Origin: Amycolatopsis eburnea
Lineage (GTDB): Bacteria; Actinomycetota; Actinomycetes; Mycobacteriales; Pseudonocardiaceae
Assembly: GCF_003937945.1 (NCBI RefSeq)
Contig: NZ_RSEC01000059.1
Span: 603,422-667,421 of the forward strand
Reading direction: 5' to 3'
Length of the DNA: 64,000 bases
Within the stretch, counting starts at the first letter, position 1, and the number at the start of each line of letters is the position of its first letter. A model generated the notes under the pieces. The model did not search any database. It had not been told where the DNA came from and was given only the letters and a program-made list of their open reading frames with translations. The position numbers and the translations under genes were made by a program. Of this stretch, positions 40,796 to 48,853 are shown piece by piece.

Positions 40796-41950
40796 GTGAA
40801 GATGCGGGAGAAGCTGGAAGCGAGTCTCGCCCAGTCCCGGATCGCGTTGCCGTGGTGGGTGGCGGTCTGCACCAACGCGTTCACCGCGTTGCTGGCCGCC
40901 ACCGCCGTCACCCAGCGGGCGGGGGTGCTGCCCCCGCCCGTGCTCGTCCTGGTCGTCCTGCTCATCGGGGCGACCAGCCTGGTCTGGCTGGGCACCGGCC
41001 GCATCCTCCCGGTGTGGACCAAGTGCGTCACGGTGGCCGGCGCGGTGGCGATCCTGCTGACCGAACCGCGGCTGCCGGACTTCGCGCCGATCGTGCTCGT
41101 GGTGCTGGCCGCCGAGGTGGCCTCGATCGCCCGGCCCGCGGTCGCGTTCCTGTTCCTCGGCCTCGACCTCGCGGTGCTCGGCTGGGCGGCGGCCGGGCCC
41201 GGGCTGACCGGCGCGGCGGTGTACCTGGCCGCGGTGCTGCTCGGGCACTCGGGCGGGTTCATGCTCCGCTGGTACGTCCGCGCGCTGGCCGCCGAGCGCG
41301 CCGGCCGGGTGGCCGAGCGGGAGCACACGATCCTCACCGAACGCCAGCGCATGGCACGCGAAGTGCACGACGTCGTGGCCCACTCGCTCAGCATCACGCT
41401 CCTGCACCTCACCGGCGCCCGGCGCGCGCTGCAGCAGGACCGCGACGTCGACGAAGCGATCGAAGGGCTCACCGAAGCCGAGCGGGTGGGCCGGGCGGCG
41501 ATGACCGACATCCGCCGCACGGTCCGGTTGCTCTCGCACGCCCCGGCCGAACGGCACGCGCTGCCGGGCGCCGGTGACATCGCCGGCCTGGTCGCCCACA
41601 CCCGCGGTGCCGGCCTCGACATCCACTTCGAGCAGGAGGGCGACGCCGCCGACGTGCCCGACCTGGCCGGGCTCACGCTCTACCGGATCACCCAGGAGTC
41701 CCTCGCGAACATCGCCAAGCACGCCCCGCGCAGCACCGCCCGGATCCGGCTGCACGTCGGCCGGAACGAGGTCCGCCTGATCGTCCGCAACACCCTGCCC
41801 GACCGGCCCGCCGAGTTCGCCGCCGACGGCTCGGGACTGACCGGGATGGCGGCCAGGGCCGAGCAGATCGGCGCCCGCCTGCGGACCGGGCCCGACGGCG
41901 GCGACTGGCTCGTCGACCTCGCCGTGCCGCCGTCCGGAGCGAGCCGGTGA
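40796..41950 (+). CDS. NarL-class sensor histidine kinase
   Basis: 384 residues from GTG 40796. Four or five membrane segments (about 20-155) have no clear extracellular sensor domain. The HisKA_3 dimerisation helix carries His191 in REVHDVVAHSLSITLLHL, and the ATPase domain contains RITQESLANIAKHAP and GSGLTGMAARAEQIGARL. This class pairs with NarL-type regulators; its partner at 41947 overlaps by 4 bp and is an unusual fusion. Membrane-intrinsic sensing of envelope stress or drugs is typical of such intramembrane kinases. Confidence 0.92.
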   Translation: MKMREKLEASLAQSRIALPWWVAVCTNAFTALLAATAVTQRAGVLPPPVLVLVVLLIGATSLVWLGTGRILPVWTKCVTVAGAVAILLTEPRLPDFAPIVLVVLAAEVASIARPAVAFLFLGLDLAVLGWAAAGPGLTGAAVYLAAVLLGHSGGFMLRWYVRALAAERAGRVAEREHTILTERQRMAREVHDVVAHSLSITLLHLTGARRALQQDRDVDEAIEGLTEAERVGRAAMTDIRRTVRLLSHAPAERHALPGAGDIAGLVAHTRGAGLDIHFEQEGDAADVPDLAGLTLYRITQESLANIAKHAPRSTARIRLHVGRNEVRLIVRNTLPDRPAEFAADGSGLTGMAARAEQIGARLRTGPDGGDWLVDLAVPPSGASR

Positions 41951-43404
41951 CCGCGACCCGGGTGCTGCTGGTCGACGACCAGGAGCTGGTGCGGTCCGGC
42001 CTGCGCCGCATCCTGCGCCAGCGCGACGGGTTCACCATCGTCGGCGAATGCGGCGACGGCGCCGAAGTACCCGCGGCACTCGCCGCGGCCGAAGCCGACG
42101 TCGTCGTCATGGACCTGCGGATGAAGCGCGTCGACGGGATCGAGGCGACCCGGCGGCTGCGCCGGACCGGCCCCCACCCGCCGGTGCTGGCCCTGACCAC
42201 GTTCGACGACGACGAGCTGCTCGCCGGCGTGCTGCGCGCGGGCGCGGTCGGGTACGTCCTGAAGGACTCGCCCGCCGAGGACCTGATCCGGGCCGTCCGC
42301 GCGGTGGCCGCGGGCGACGCGTGGCTCGACGTCGCCGTCACCGCCCGCGTGCTCACCACCTACCGCCACGCGGCCCCGCACCCGGAGCCGGCGCCGGGAT
42401 CGCTGACCCCGGAAGAGCTCGAGCTGCTGCGCGCGGTCGGCCGGGGGAGCACCGACGCCGAAATCGCCCGCTCGCTCGGCCTTCCCGAACCGGTCGTGAA
42501 GACGCGGTTCGCCCGCCTCACGAAGCAACTCGGCCTGCGCGACCGGGCCGCGGCCGTCGTGTACGCCTTCGACCACGGCATCGTGACGGCCGCCCGGACC
42601 ACTGTGGACACCCCGCCGCCGGCGCACCTGCGGTTTTCGGTGCTCGGCCCCCTTCGCGCGTGGCGCGGCACGAAGGCGCTCGACCTCGGCCCGGTGCGCC
42701 AGCAGGCACTGCTCGCCGCGCTGCTGCTGCGCCCGGACGTCGTGGTCACCGACCACGGGCTCCTCGACGACGTCTGGGGCCTCGAGCCCCCGGGAACCGG
42801 CACCGGCGTCCTGCCGACGTACGTGCTGCGCCTGCGGTCCTGCCTGCGCGCGGCCCACGAAACCAGCAAGGAGTCGGTGATCCGCCGCGGCCGCGCGGGC
42901 TACCTGTTCGCGAGCGACGGCGTCCGGACCGACTTGACGCGGCTGCGGGAACTCGACCAGGAAGCGAAAGCGGCGGCGGACAACGGAGACCTGGACACGG
43001 CGGCCGACCTGTGCGCCGACGCCATCGGGTTGTTCCAGGGCGAACCACTGGCGGGCCTGCCGGGGCCCTTCGCGGAAGGCGAGCGGTTGAGGTTGCGGGA
43101 GTACCGGCTTTCGCTGGCCCAGCGGAAAGCGGACTCGCAGCTGCGCCTGGGCCGGTACGCCTCGGCCGCCGACGAACTGTCCACTGTGCTCGCGGCCCAC
43201 CCGCACCGCGAGCCGGTCGCGGGGCTGCTCATGCGCGCGTTGTACGCGCGTGGCCTGCGAACCGACGCGTTGGCGGTGTACGAACGGGTCCACGAGCGGC
43301 TGCGGAGCGATTTCGCGGTCGAGCCGGGCTCGGAGCTGACCCGGATCCGGACGGCGGTGCTGGCGGGGGACGACCGCTTTCTGGGCTTCGGCCGGATGTT
43401 ATGA
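41947..43404 (+). CDS. NarL response regulator fused to a SARP/BTAD activator
   Basis: 485 residues from GTG 41947 (GTGA overlap). Residues 1-125 are a receiver domain with DDQE and phospho-acceptor Asp56 in VVVMDLRMKRVDG. Residues about 150-205 are a LuxR-type helix-turn-helix (LTPEELELLRAVGRGSTDAE). Residues about 225-310 are an OmpR-like winged helix (RFSVLGPLRAWRGTKALDLG), and 318-465 a bacterial transcriptional activation domain (LTRLRELDQEAKAAADNGDL) as in AfsR/SARP proteins. Two DNA-binding domains behind one receiver are rare. The frame is continuous with no sign of a sequencing fusion. Phosphorylation by the kinase at 40796 could gate SARP activity. Confidence 0.9.
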   Translation: MTATRVLLVDDQELVRSGLRRILRQRDGFTIVGECGDGAEVPAALAAAEADVVVMDLRMKRVDGIEATRRLRRTGPHPPVLALTTFDDDELLAGVLRAGAVGYVLKDSPAEDLIRAVRAVAAGDAWLDVAVTARVLTTYRHAAPHPEPAPGSLTPEELELLRAVGRGSTDAEIARSLGLPEPVVKTRFARLTKQLGLRDRAAAVVYAFDHGIVTAARTTVDTPPPAHLRFSVLGPLRAWRGTKALDLGPVRQQALLAALLLRPDVVVTDHGLLDDVWGLEPPGTGTGVLPTYVLRLRSCLRAAHETSKESVIRRGRAGYLFASDGVRTDLTRLRELDQEAKAAADNGDLDTAADLCADAIGLFQGEPLAGLPGPFAEGERLRLREYRLSLAQRKADSQLRLGRYASAADELSTVLAAHPHREPVAGLLMRALYARGLRTDALAVYERVHERLRSDFAVEPGSELTRIRTAVLAGDDRFLGFGRML

Positions 43405-43453
43405 AAGGGTCGTTCACCTCGCCAGACGACATGAACGACTCTTTCATGACATC
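43395..43453. repeat. family B palindrome pair between convergent genes
   Basis: A reverse-oriented unit (43401-43417) and ATGAACGACTCTTTCAT (43431-43447) face each other, so the whole forms a large inverted repeat with GATGT/ACATC ends. It spans nearly all of the 59-bp gap between the stop at 43404 and that at 43464. It belongs to the same family as the cluster at 26955-27273. Confidence 0.7.
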
Positions 43454-43463
43454 GCCGCGGGCG

Positions 43464-44147
43464 TCAGCGGGTGGGTGCCGGGAGGTGCAGGCGGCCGTCG
43501 CGGACCTCGGTGATCCGGTCGGCCGCCGCGAGGTGGGCGCGGTCGTGGGTGACCAGCACGGTCGCCGTGGCCCGCTGGTGGGTCAGGCGCGTGATCAGGT
43601 CGAGCACGGCCGCGCCCCGGTCGTGGTCGAGGGCGCTGGTGGGTTCGTCCACCAGCAGCACCGTGGGCTCGTTCATCAAGGCACGCGCGATGTTCACCCG
43701 CTGCCGCTGACCACCCGAAAGCTGGTGCGGGCGGCGCCCGGCCTCGGACGCGAGGCCGACGGCGTCGAGCAGCTCCAGCGCGCGGGTGCGGGCCTTGGCC
43801 GCCGAGCGGCCGTCGATCCGCGCCATGACCTGGAGCTGTTCGGCGGCGGTCAGCGCGGGCAGCAGGTTGGGCTGCTGGAAGACGATGCCGACCTTGTGCC
43901 GGCGCAGGTCGGTGCGCTCGCCGCGGGTCAGGCCGGTGGTCGTGGTGCCGTCGACGGTAACGGTGCCGGAGTCGGGCGTGATCAGCGTGGCGGCGACGGC
44001 CAGCAGGCTGGACTTGCCGGAGCCGGACGGGCCGACCACCGCGGTCAGGCTGCCGCGCGGGACGTCCAGGCTGACCCGGTCGAGCGCGGTCAGGCGGGTG
44101 TCGCCGTCGGGGTAGGTGAGGGTGACGTCGGTCAGGGTGAGGCTCAT
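43464..44147 (-). CDS. ABC transporter ATP-binding protein, MacB/LolD-like
   Basis: 227 residues from ATG 44147 (ATGA overlap with the permease stop). Walker A is VVGPSGSGKSSLL (about 38-50), the Q loop VFQQPNLLPALTA, signature HQLSGGQRQRVNIARAL, Walker B VLLVDEPTSALD and the H loop VLVTHD. The sequence class is the MacB/LolD type that works with single FtsX-like permeases to export or pull substrates from the membrane. It is the second gene of an operon divergent from a two-component pair, likely its regulator. Confidence 0.95.
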   Translation of the reverse strand: MSLTLTDVTLTYPDGDTRLTALDRVSLDVPRGSLTAVVGPSGSGKSSLLAVAATLITPDSGTVTVDGTTTTGLTRGERTDLRRHKVGIVFQQPNLLPALTAAEQLQVMARIDGRSAAKARTRALELLDAVGLASEAGRRPHQLSGGQRQRVNIARALMNEPTVLLVDEPTSALDHDRGAAVLDLITRLTHQRATATVLVTHDRAHLAAADRITEVRDGRLHLPAPTR

Positions 44148-45211
44148 CGGGCACTTCCCAGCGCGGTCAGCGGGTCGACGGAGGTGAGCCGGCGGATGGC
44201 GAGTGCCGCGCCGGCCCCGCCGAGCAGGACCAGCACCGCGGCCGGGACCAGCACGGTGGCGGGGGTCAGGACGAAGGGGATCGCGGAGCCGGCCAGCGCG
44301 GCACCGGCGGCGACGGCGAGGCCGGTACCGGCGAGCGTGCCGCCGGCGAGCAGGACCACGGCTTGGCCCAGCGCGTCCTTGAGCAGCCCCGCCGTGGTGG
44401 CGCCGAGCGCCTTGAGGACGGCGATGTCGGCGCTGCGCTGGATCGTCCAGACGGTGAAGAACGCGCCGATCACCAGCGCGGAGATGACGAACAGGAAACC
44501 GCGCATCAGCTGCAGCGAACCGTTTTCGGACCGGTAGGAGCCGATCGCGGACAGGGAGTCCTCGCGCGACACCGTCTTCGTGCCGGCGGCGCGGTCGGTG
44601 GCCGCGAGGTCCGCGCCCGACGTCGTGGTCAGGGCGAGCACCGTCGCGTCGCCACCGGTCGGCGGCGCCACGGCCCGCCAGACGTCGAGCGTGGTCCAGA
44701 CGACAGGGGTGTGGCTGAAGGAGGCGTCGCCGGACACCGCCGCCACGGTCAGCGGCCGTCCGGCGAGGGTGACGCGGTCGCCGGGCCGGACGCCCAGGTC
44801 GGCGGCGGCCGGTCCGGACAGGACCGCGCCGGCTCCGGTGAGCTTCGCGCTGTCCGGCGCGAGGGCGGACCCGGGCCGGACGCCGAAGACCGACACGCCG
44901 GAGCTCCGGCCGCCGGCGGTGGCCTTGGTCGTGGTGATGCCCAGCGGTTCGGCGCTGGTGACGCCCAGCGCGGCCGACCACTGCCGCCACTGCGCGTCGG
45001 TGACCGCCGAGTCGGCGTACGACGGGTCCTGGCCGCCGGCGAAGACGATCTCGTCGGCGGCCAGGCCGGTGACAGCGGAGACGTTCTGCTCACCGAGCCC
45101 GGCGGTCAGGCCGGACAGCAGGCCGACGAGCAGGGTGATCAGCACGATGACGGTCCCCATCAGGGCGAACCGCCCCTTGGCGAACTTCAGGTCTCTCCAG
45201 GCGACGAACAC
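44144..45211 (-). CDS. FtsX/MacB-like ABC permease
   Basis: 355 residues from GTG 45211, preceded by AAAGGA. An N-terminal membrane segment (about 18-38, MGTVIVLITLLVGLLSGL) is followed by a large extracellular domain (about 45-235) and three C-terminal segments starting near residue 245 (GFLFVISALVIGAFFTVWTI), with IAVLKALGATTAGLL, the conserved FtsX-family motif. It ends overlapping the ATPase gene by 4 bp. It may export an antibiotic or lipid; the two-component system encoded divergently at 45382 suggests induction by envelope stress. Confidence 0.92.
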   Translation of the reverse strand: MFVAWRDLKFAKGRFALMGTVIVLITLLVGLLSGLTAGLGEQNVSAVTGLAADEIVFAGGQDPSYADSAVTDAQWRQWSAALGVTSAEPLGITTTKATAGGRSSGVSVFGVRPGSALAPDSAKLTGAGAVLSGPAAADLGVRPGDRVTLAGRPLTVAAVSGDASFSHTPVVWTTLDVWRAVAPPTGGDATVLALTTTSGADLAATDRAAGTKTVSREDSLSAIGSYRSENGSLQLMRGFLFVISALVIGAFFTVWTIQRSADIAVLKALGATTAGLLKDALGQAVVLLAGGTLAGTGLAVAAGAALAGSAIPFVLTPATVLVPAAVLVLLGGAGAALAIRRLTSVDPLTALGSAR

Positions 45212-45366
45212 GGCCTCGGACTGTCCTTTCCGGAGGGGAGCGGGTACGGCTCCACCCTCGCCCCCGGCGCCCCGGCGGGGCATCCGGCGGCGGACGGCAC
45301 TTCCCGGGCCGGACGACGGCGCGCCGGTTCCCTCTTTCGATAGAGGTGGTCCGGGCCGCGGCTCCG

Positions 45367-45372
45367 TAGCCT
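45367..45372 (+). promoter_or_regulatory. -10 box of the second leaderless kinase gene
   Basis: TAGCCT at 45367-45372 lies 9 bases before GTG 45382, with no ribosome site between. It sits in the 170-bp divergent spacer shared with the ABC permease gene. Confidence 0.45.
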
Positions 45373-45381
45373 GGACGCACT

Positions 45382-46575
45382 GTGAACGCCGCCGCTCCTG
45401 CCTTGACCCCGACCAGCCGGGTGCTGACCTGGTGCCTGCACCTGCTGCTCGTCGCCCTGCTCGGCCTGGCGGCGGTGCGGGCGGTGGCCGGGGGACAGCC
45501 GCGGGCCGGTGCGGTCGTCGCGGTCGCGGCGGCCTGCGCGGTGGTGTACGCGGCCGGGCCGCTCCTCCCGCACGTCCGCGCGTCGCGGCGGGCCGCCGCC
45601 GGCTGGCTGGGCGTCGTCGGCGCCGCGTGGCTGGCGCTGGTCGTGCTGACCGCGGACGGGGTGTGGGTCGCGTTCCCGCTGTACTTCCTCCAGCTCCACC
45701 TGCTGTCCCGCCGGGCCGGCCTGCTCGCGGTCCTCGCCACGGCGCTGGCCGCGATCACCGCGTTCGCCGCGCACCAAGGCGCGTTCACCCCGGCCGCCGC
45801 GATCGGCCCGGCACTCGGCGCGGCCGTCGCGGTCGCCGTCGTGTGGGGCTACCAGGCGCTGTACCGGGAAAGCGAACGACGGCGGCACCTGATCGAGGAG
45901 CTCACCGCGGCCCGCGCCGACCTGGCCGAGGCCCAGCACACGGCCGGGGTGCTGGCCGAACGGGAACGCCTGGCCCACGAGATCCACGACACGCTCGCCC
46001 AGGGGCTGTCCAGCATCCAGCTGCTGCTGCGCGCCGCCGGGCGGTCCCTGCCCGACGGGAACGCGGCCCGGTACGTGGAGCAGGCCCGCCAGGCGGCCGC
46101 GGACAACCTCGCCGAAGCACGCCGTTTCGTCGCGGCCCTCACCCCGCCGTCCCTCGACGGCACCACGCTCGCCGGCGCGCTGGAGCACCTGTGCGCCACC
46201 ACCAGCACCCGCCACCGGATCACCGCGCGCTTCCACGTCGCGGGCGACCCGGCACCGCTGCCGACCGCCCACGAGGTAGCGCTGCTGCGCATCGCCCAGG
46301 CGGCCCTCGCCAACACCGTCCGGCACGCGGGCGCGACCACCGCCGACCTCACGTTGAGCTACCGCGACGACGAGATCACCCTCGAGCTGGTGGACGACGG
46401 CGCCGGTTTCGACCCCGCAGGTCTCGCGGCACCCGACCCCGGCGAAGGTGGGTTCGGGCTCGCCGCCATGCGCGCTCGCGCCCGGGCGTTGGGCGGCGGT
46501 TTCACCGTCGAGTCGGCGCCGGGGCGCGGCACGGCGCTGGCGGTTCGGCTGCCGTGGCCGGAGGTGCGCTCGTGA
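45382..46575 (+). CDS. NarL-class sensor histidine kinase beside the ABC exporter
   Basis: 397 residues from GTG 45382. Five or six membrane segments (about 14-155), then the HisKA_3 helix with His202 in LAHEIHDTLAQGLSSIQLLL and an ATPase domain with LLRIAQAALANTVRHAG, DDGAGFDP and GFGLAAMRARARALGG. The stop (TGA 46573-46575) overlaps GTG 46572 of a relay frame instead of its regulator, which starts 233 bp later. It probably controls the divergent ABC exporter. Confidence 0.93.
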   Translation: MNAAAPALTPTSRVLTWCLHLLLVALLGLAAVRAVAGGQPRAGAVVAVAAACAVVYAAGPLLPHVRASRRAAAGWLGVVGAAWLALVVLTADGVWVAFPLYFLQLHLLSRRAGLLAVLATALAAITAFAAHQGAFTPAAAIGPALGAAVAVAVVWGYQALYRESERRRHLIEELTAARADLAEAQHTAGVLAERERLAHEIHDTLAQGLSSIQLLLRAAGRSLPDGNAARYVEQARQAAADNLAEARRFVAALTPPSLDGTTLAGALEHLCATTSTRHRITARFHVAGDPAPLPTAHEVALLRIAQAALANTVRHAGATTADLTLSYRDDEITLELVDDGAGFDPAGLAAPDPGEGGFGLAAMRARARALGGGFTVESAPGRGTALAVRLPWPEVRS

Positions 46576-46811
46576 TGGAGTTCTGCTCGTTGTCGGCCGA
46601 TGGCCGCGCCGGGTCGCGGTACCGCCTTGGCGGCTTGCCTTCCCCGGTCAGAGGTGCGGTCGTGATGGAGTTCCGCTCGTTGTCGGCCGATGACCGCGCC
46701 GGGGCGCGGTACTGCCCTGGCGACTTGCCTTCCCCGGCCGGAGGTGCGCTCGTGACTGAGGTCCGCCTGCGGTCGGCCGACCACCACCCCCGGCCCGAGG
46801 AACGCCCGTGA
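46561..46811 (+). repeat. 90-bp tandem repeat of the kinase/regulator junction
   Basis: GAGGTGCGCTCGTGATGGAG starts at 46561; copies start at 46651 and 46741, exactly 90 bp apart, the third shortened. Each unit contains the end of the kinase gene (EVRS plus stop) and a degenerate version of the regulator start: VMEFCSLSADGRAG, VMEFRSLSADDRAG and VTEVRLRSADHHP, against VNEIRLLLADDHPVVRAG at the true start (46808). Confidence 0.8.
46572..46811 (+). other. relay ORF between kinase and response regulator
   Basis: A frame of 79 codons starts at GTG 46572 (followed at once by ATG 46575), overlapping the kinase stop as GTGA, and ends at TGA 46809-46811, overlapping regulator start GTG 46808 as GTGA. 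Its sequence is three imperfect 30-residue copies of the regulator N-terminus. It appears to arise from tandem duplication, and keeps translation continuous from kinase to regulator. A functional peptide is not suspected. Confidence 0.55.
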
Positions 46812-47437
46812 ACGAGATCCGCCTCCTGCTGGCCGACGACCACCCCGTGGTCCGGGCGGGACTGCGCGCCGTGCTGGAGACCGAACCCGGGCTCGTCGTG
46901 GTCGCCGAGGCCGCGACCGCCGAAGCCGCCGTGGCGCGGGCCGCCGGTGGCGACGTCGACGTCGTCCTGATGGACCTGCGGTTCGGCACCGGGATGACCG
47001 GGGCCGAAGCCACCGCGGCGATCACCGCGCGGCCCGGGGCGCCCCGCGTGCTGGTCGTCACCACCTACGACACCGACGCCGACATCCTGCCCGCCATCCA
47101 GGCCGGCGCCACCGGGTACCTGCTCAAGGACGCCCTGCCCGAGGACCTGGCCGCGGCGGTGCGCACCGCCGCGGCCGGGCGCACCACCCTGGCACCCGCC
47201 GTCGCCGACCGGCTCCTGGACCGGATGCGCCGGCCCGATGTCGCGGTGACCCGGCGGGAGATCGAGGTGCTCGCCCTGGTGGCCGACGGGCTGTCGAACC
47301 GGGCCATCGCGGAGCGCCTGCACCTCACCGAAGGCACGGTGAAGTCCCACCTCGCGCGCTGCTACACCAAGCTCGGCGTCGACTCGCGCACCGCGGCGGT
47401 CGCGGCCGCGACGGACCTCGGGCTCATCCGCCGCTGA
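46808..47437 (+). CDS. NarL-family response regulator
   Basis: 209 residues from GTG 46808. Receiver motifs: ADDH, phospho-acceptor Asp56 in VVLMDLRFGTGMTG, TTYDTD and LLKDALPE. The C-terminal LuxR helix-turn-helix contains TRREIEVLALVADGLSNRAI and LTEGTVKSHLARCYTKLGVD. It is the partner of the kinase at 45382, though separated from it by the repeat tract. Its 3' end overlaps the convergent esterase gene by 14 bp. Confidence 0.95.
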   Translation: MNEIRLLLADDHPVVRAGLRAVLETEPGLVVVAEAATAEAAVARAAGGDVDVVLMDLRFGTGMTGAEATAAITARPGAPRVLVVTTYDTDADILPAIQAGATGYLLKDALPEDLAAAVRTAAAGRTTLAPAVADRLLDRMRRPDVAVTRREIEVLALVADGLSNRAIAERLHLTEGTVKSHLARCYTKLGVDSRTAAVAAATDLGLIRR

Positions 47438-48665
47438 CCTGCCGCGCCATCCACTGCCACAGGTGCGTCCCGTGGGCGCTCGGGTCGTTGCGGGCGGCGT
47501 AGATCCACGACCAGTGGCCGGGGAACTGGTGGCCGTCCCGGACGACGTGGTCGTAGAGCGTCAGTTCGGCGCGCGGGATGAGTTCGTGCGCGTGGACGGA
47601 GTTGGCCTGCGGGTCGACCGTGTCGTCGTCGCGGGAGGCGATCAGCCAGGTGGGGGTGCGGATCGCGGCCAGTTCGGGGTCGGGGACCAGCGGCGGGTCC
47701 CCGGCTTTCCGGCCGGCGACGACGCCGCAGATCGGCACCGACGAAGCGAACGCGGTGGGGTGCGTGGTGGTCATCTTCAGGGTCATGTAACCGCCGTTGC
47801 TGCAGCCGGTGACGTGCACGCGGGCGGGGTCGACCGGGTGCCGGCGAACGACGTCCCGGACGATCTCGTGGATGAGCGGGGCGAAGCGGGGGCCGTCGTC
47901 CATCCAGGCGGCCGTGCACTGCGGGGCAACGACGTAAGCGCTTTCGAAGATCGCCTGCGCTTCCCGCGTGGCGAACCCGAGGGCACCGCGGTTGGCGCGC
48001 AGCGTGGTCTCGTTGTCGTAGTAGCCGTCGGGCAGGGAAGCGCCTTCTCCGCCGCCGTGCAGCCAGACGATCAACGGCCGCCGGCCACGCCGCGGCGGCG
48101 GGGAATACAGCCGGTACTTCATCCCGGACCGCGAGACGTGGTGGGTGAAGACGTCGACTTCGGGGTTGACCAGGGCGCCCTGGGTGAAGCCGGCCAGGGT
48201 GAGCGGGCGGCCGTGCCGCCGGACCGGCGCGTTCTGGGTGATGGTGTAGACCAGGTCGAGCCGGACGTTGCGGGCCTTGCTGGTGATGTAGCCGAGGGTG
48301 CCGCCGCCCGTCTGGCCTTCGCCGTAACTCAGTTCCAGCACGATGTTCCCGCGGTCGAGCCGCGCCGCCGTCACCGGGCGGTCGAGCTCGTAGCCGACGT
48401 CCTGGCCGCCGGTGTCGATCGGGCTGGTGGCCTTGACGTGCACGCTGAACGTGGCGGTGGTGAGGCTCGCCGGCTCGATCGGGCCGAGCCGGGCGGTGTT
48501 CAAGGTGAGGGAGGTGACCTGTTCGCCGCCGTCGAGTGTTTCGGCGCCGAGGGTGAACCCGACGCGCCCGGCCGGTGCGGCTTGGGCGGCGCCGGGCAAC
48601 GCGACCCCGGCGGCGATCCCGGCGCCGGTGATCAGGGCGGTGCGACGGCTGAACGCTTTGACCAT
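47424..48665 (-). CDS. Tat-exported alpha/beta hydrolase, polysaccharide-esterase-like
   Basis: 413 residues from ATG 48665, with GAGGAG upstream. The N-terminus MVKAFSRRTALITGAGIAAG is a twin-arginine signal peptide. A beta domain (about 35-165) precedes a hydrolase domain with LIVWLHGGGEGAS, nucleophile motif VTGCSNGGYM (Ser near 288), TWLIASRDDDTVDP (acid) and GHQFPGHWSW (His). The layout resembles PHB-depolymerase/feruloyl-esterase enzymes (CE1-like). A CebR-like operator 19 bases before the start suggests control by cello-oligosaccharides, supporting a plant-polymer esterase; the substrate is inferred. Confidence 0.85.
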   Translation of the reverse strand: MVKAFSRRTALITGAGIAAGVALPGAAQAAPAGRVGFTLGAETLDGGEQVTSLTLNTARLGPIEPASLTTATFSVHVKATSPIDTGGQDVGYELDRPVTAARLDRGNIVLELSYGEGQTGGGTLGYITSKARNVRLDLVYTITQNAPVRRHGRPLTLAGFTQGALVNPEVDVFTHHVSRSGMKYRLYSPPPRRGRRPLIVWLHGGGEGASLPDGYYDNETTLRANRGALGFATREAQAIFESAYVVAPQCTAAWMDDGPRFAPLIHEIVRDVVRRHPVDPARVHVTGCSNGGYMTLKMTTTHPTAFASSVPICGVVAGRKAGDPPLVPDPELAAIRTPTWLIASRDDDTVDPQANSVHAHELIPRAELTLYDHVVRDGHQFPGHWSWIYAARNDPSAHGTHLWQWMARQVSGG

Positions 48666-48683
48666 GCGAACTCCTCTGTCCGA

Positions 48684-48697
48684 TGAGAGCGCTCCCA
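48684..48697 (-). promoter_or_regulatory. CebR-like operator before the secreted esterase
   Basis: TGAGAGCGCTCCCA differs in one base from TGGGAGCGCTCCCA, the palindromic CebR box of cellulose and cellobiose genes in Streptomyces. It lies 19-32 bases upstream of ATG 48665, a position suited to repression by a LacI-family protein. Confidence 0.65.
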
Positions 48698-48816
48698 TGG
48701 TCACGCAGATCCCCGGCGGCCGCCAGTACCCGGGTGCCGCCCGCGGCACGGGCCACCGTCCACAGTGGAGGAATCCTGATCGAGGACGTGCTCGCCGAGC
48801 GCCGCCACCCGGCCGG

Positions 48817-48847
48817 TTGACTTCAAGCGCTTGAAGTTCTGCATGCT
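48817..48847 (+). promoter_or_regulatory. MerR-type promoter with 19-bp spacer and palindromic operator
   Basis: -35 TTGACT (48817-48822) and -10 CATGCT (48842-48847) are separated by 19 bp. The spacer region holds the perfect palindrome ACTTCAAGCGCTTGAAGT (48820-48837). Overlong spacers are the hallmark of promoters that MerR proteins activate by DNA distortion. The expected start is at 48854, the ATG itself. Confidence 0.85.
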
Positions 48848-48853
48848 GGTCCC

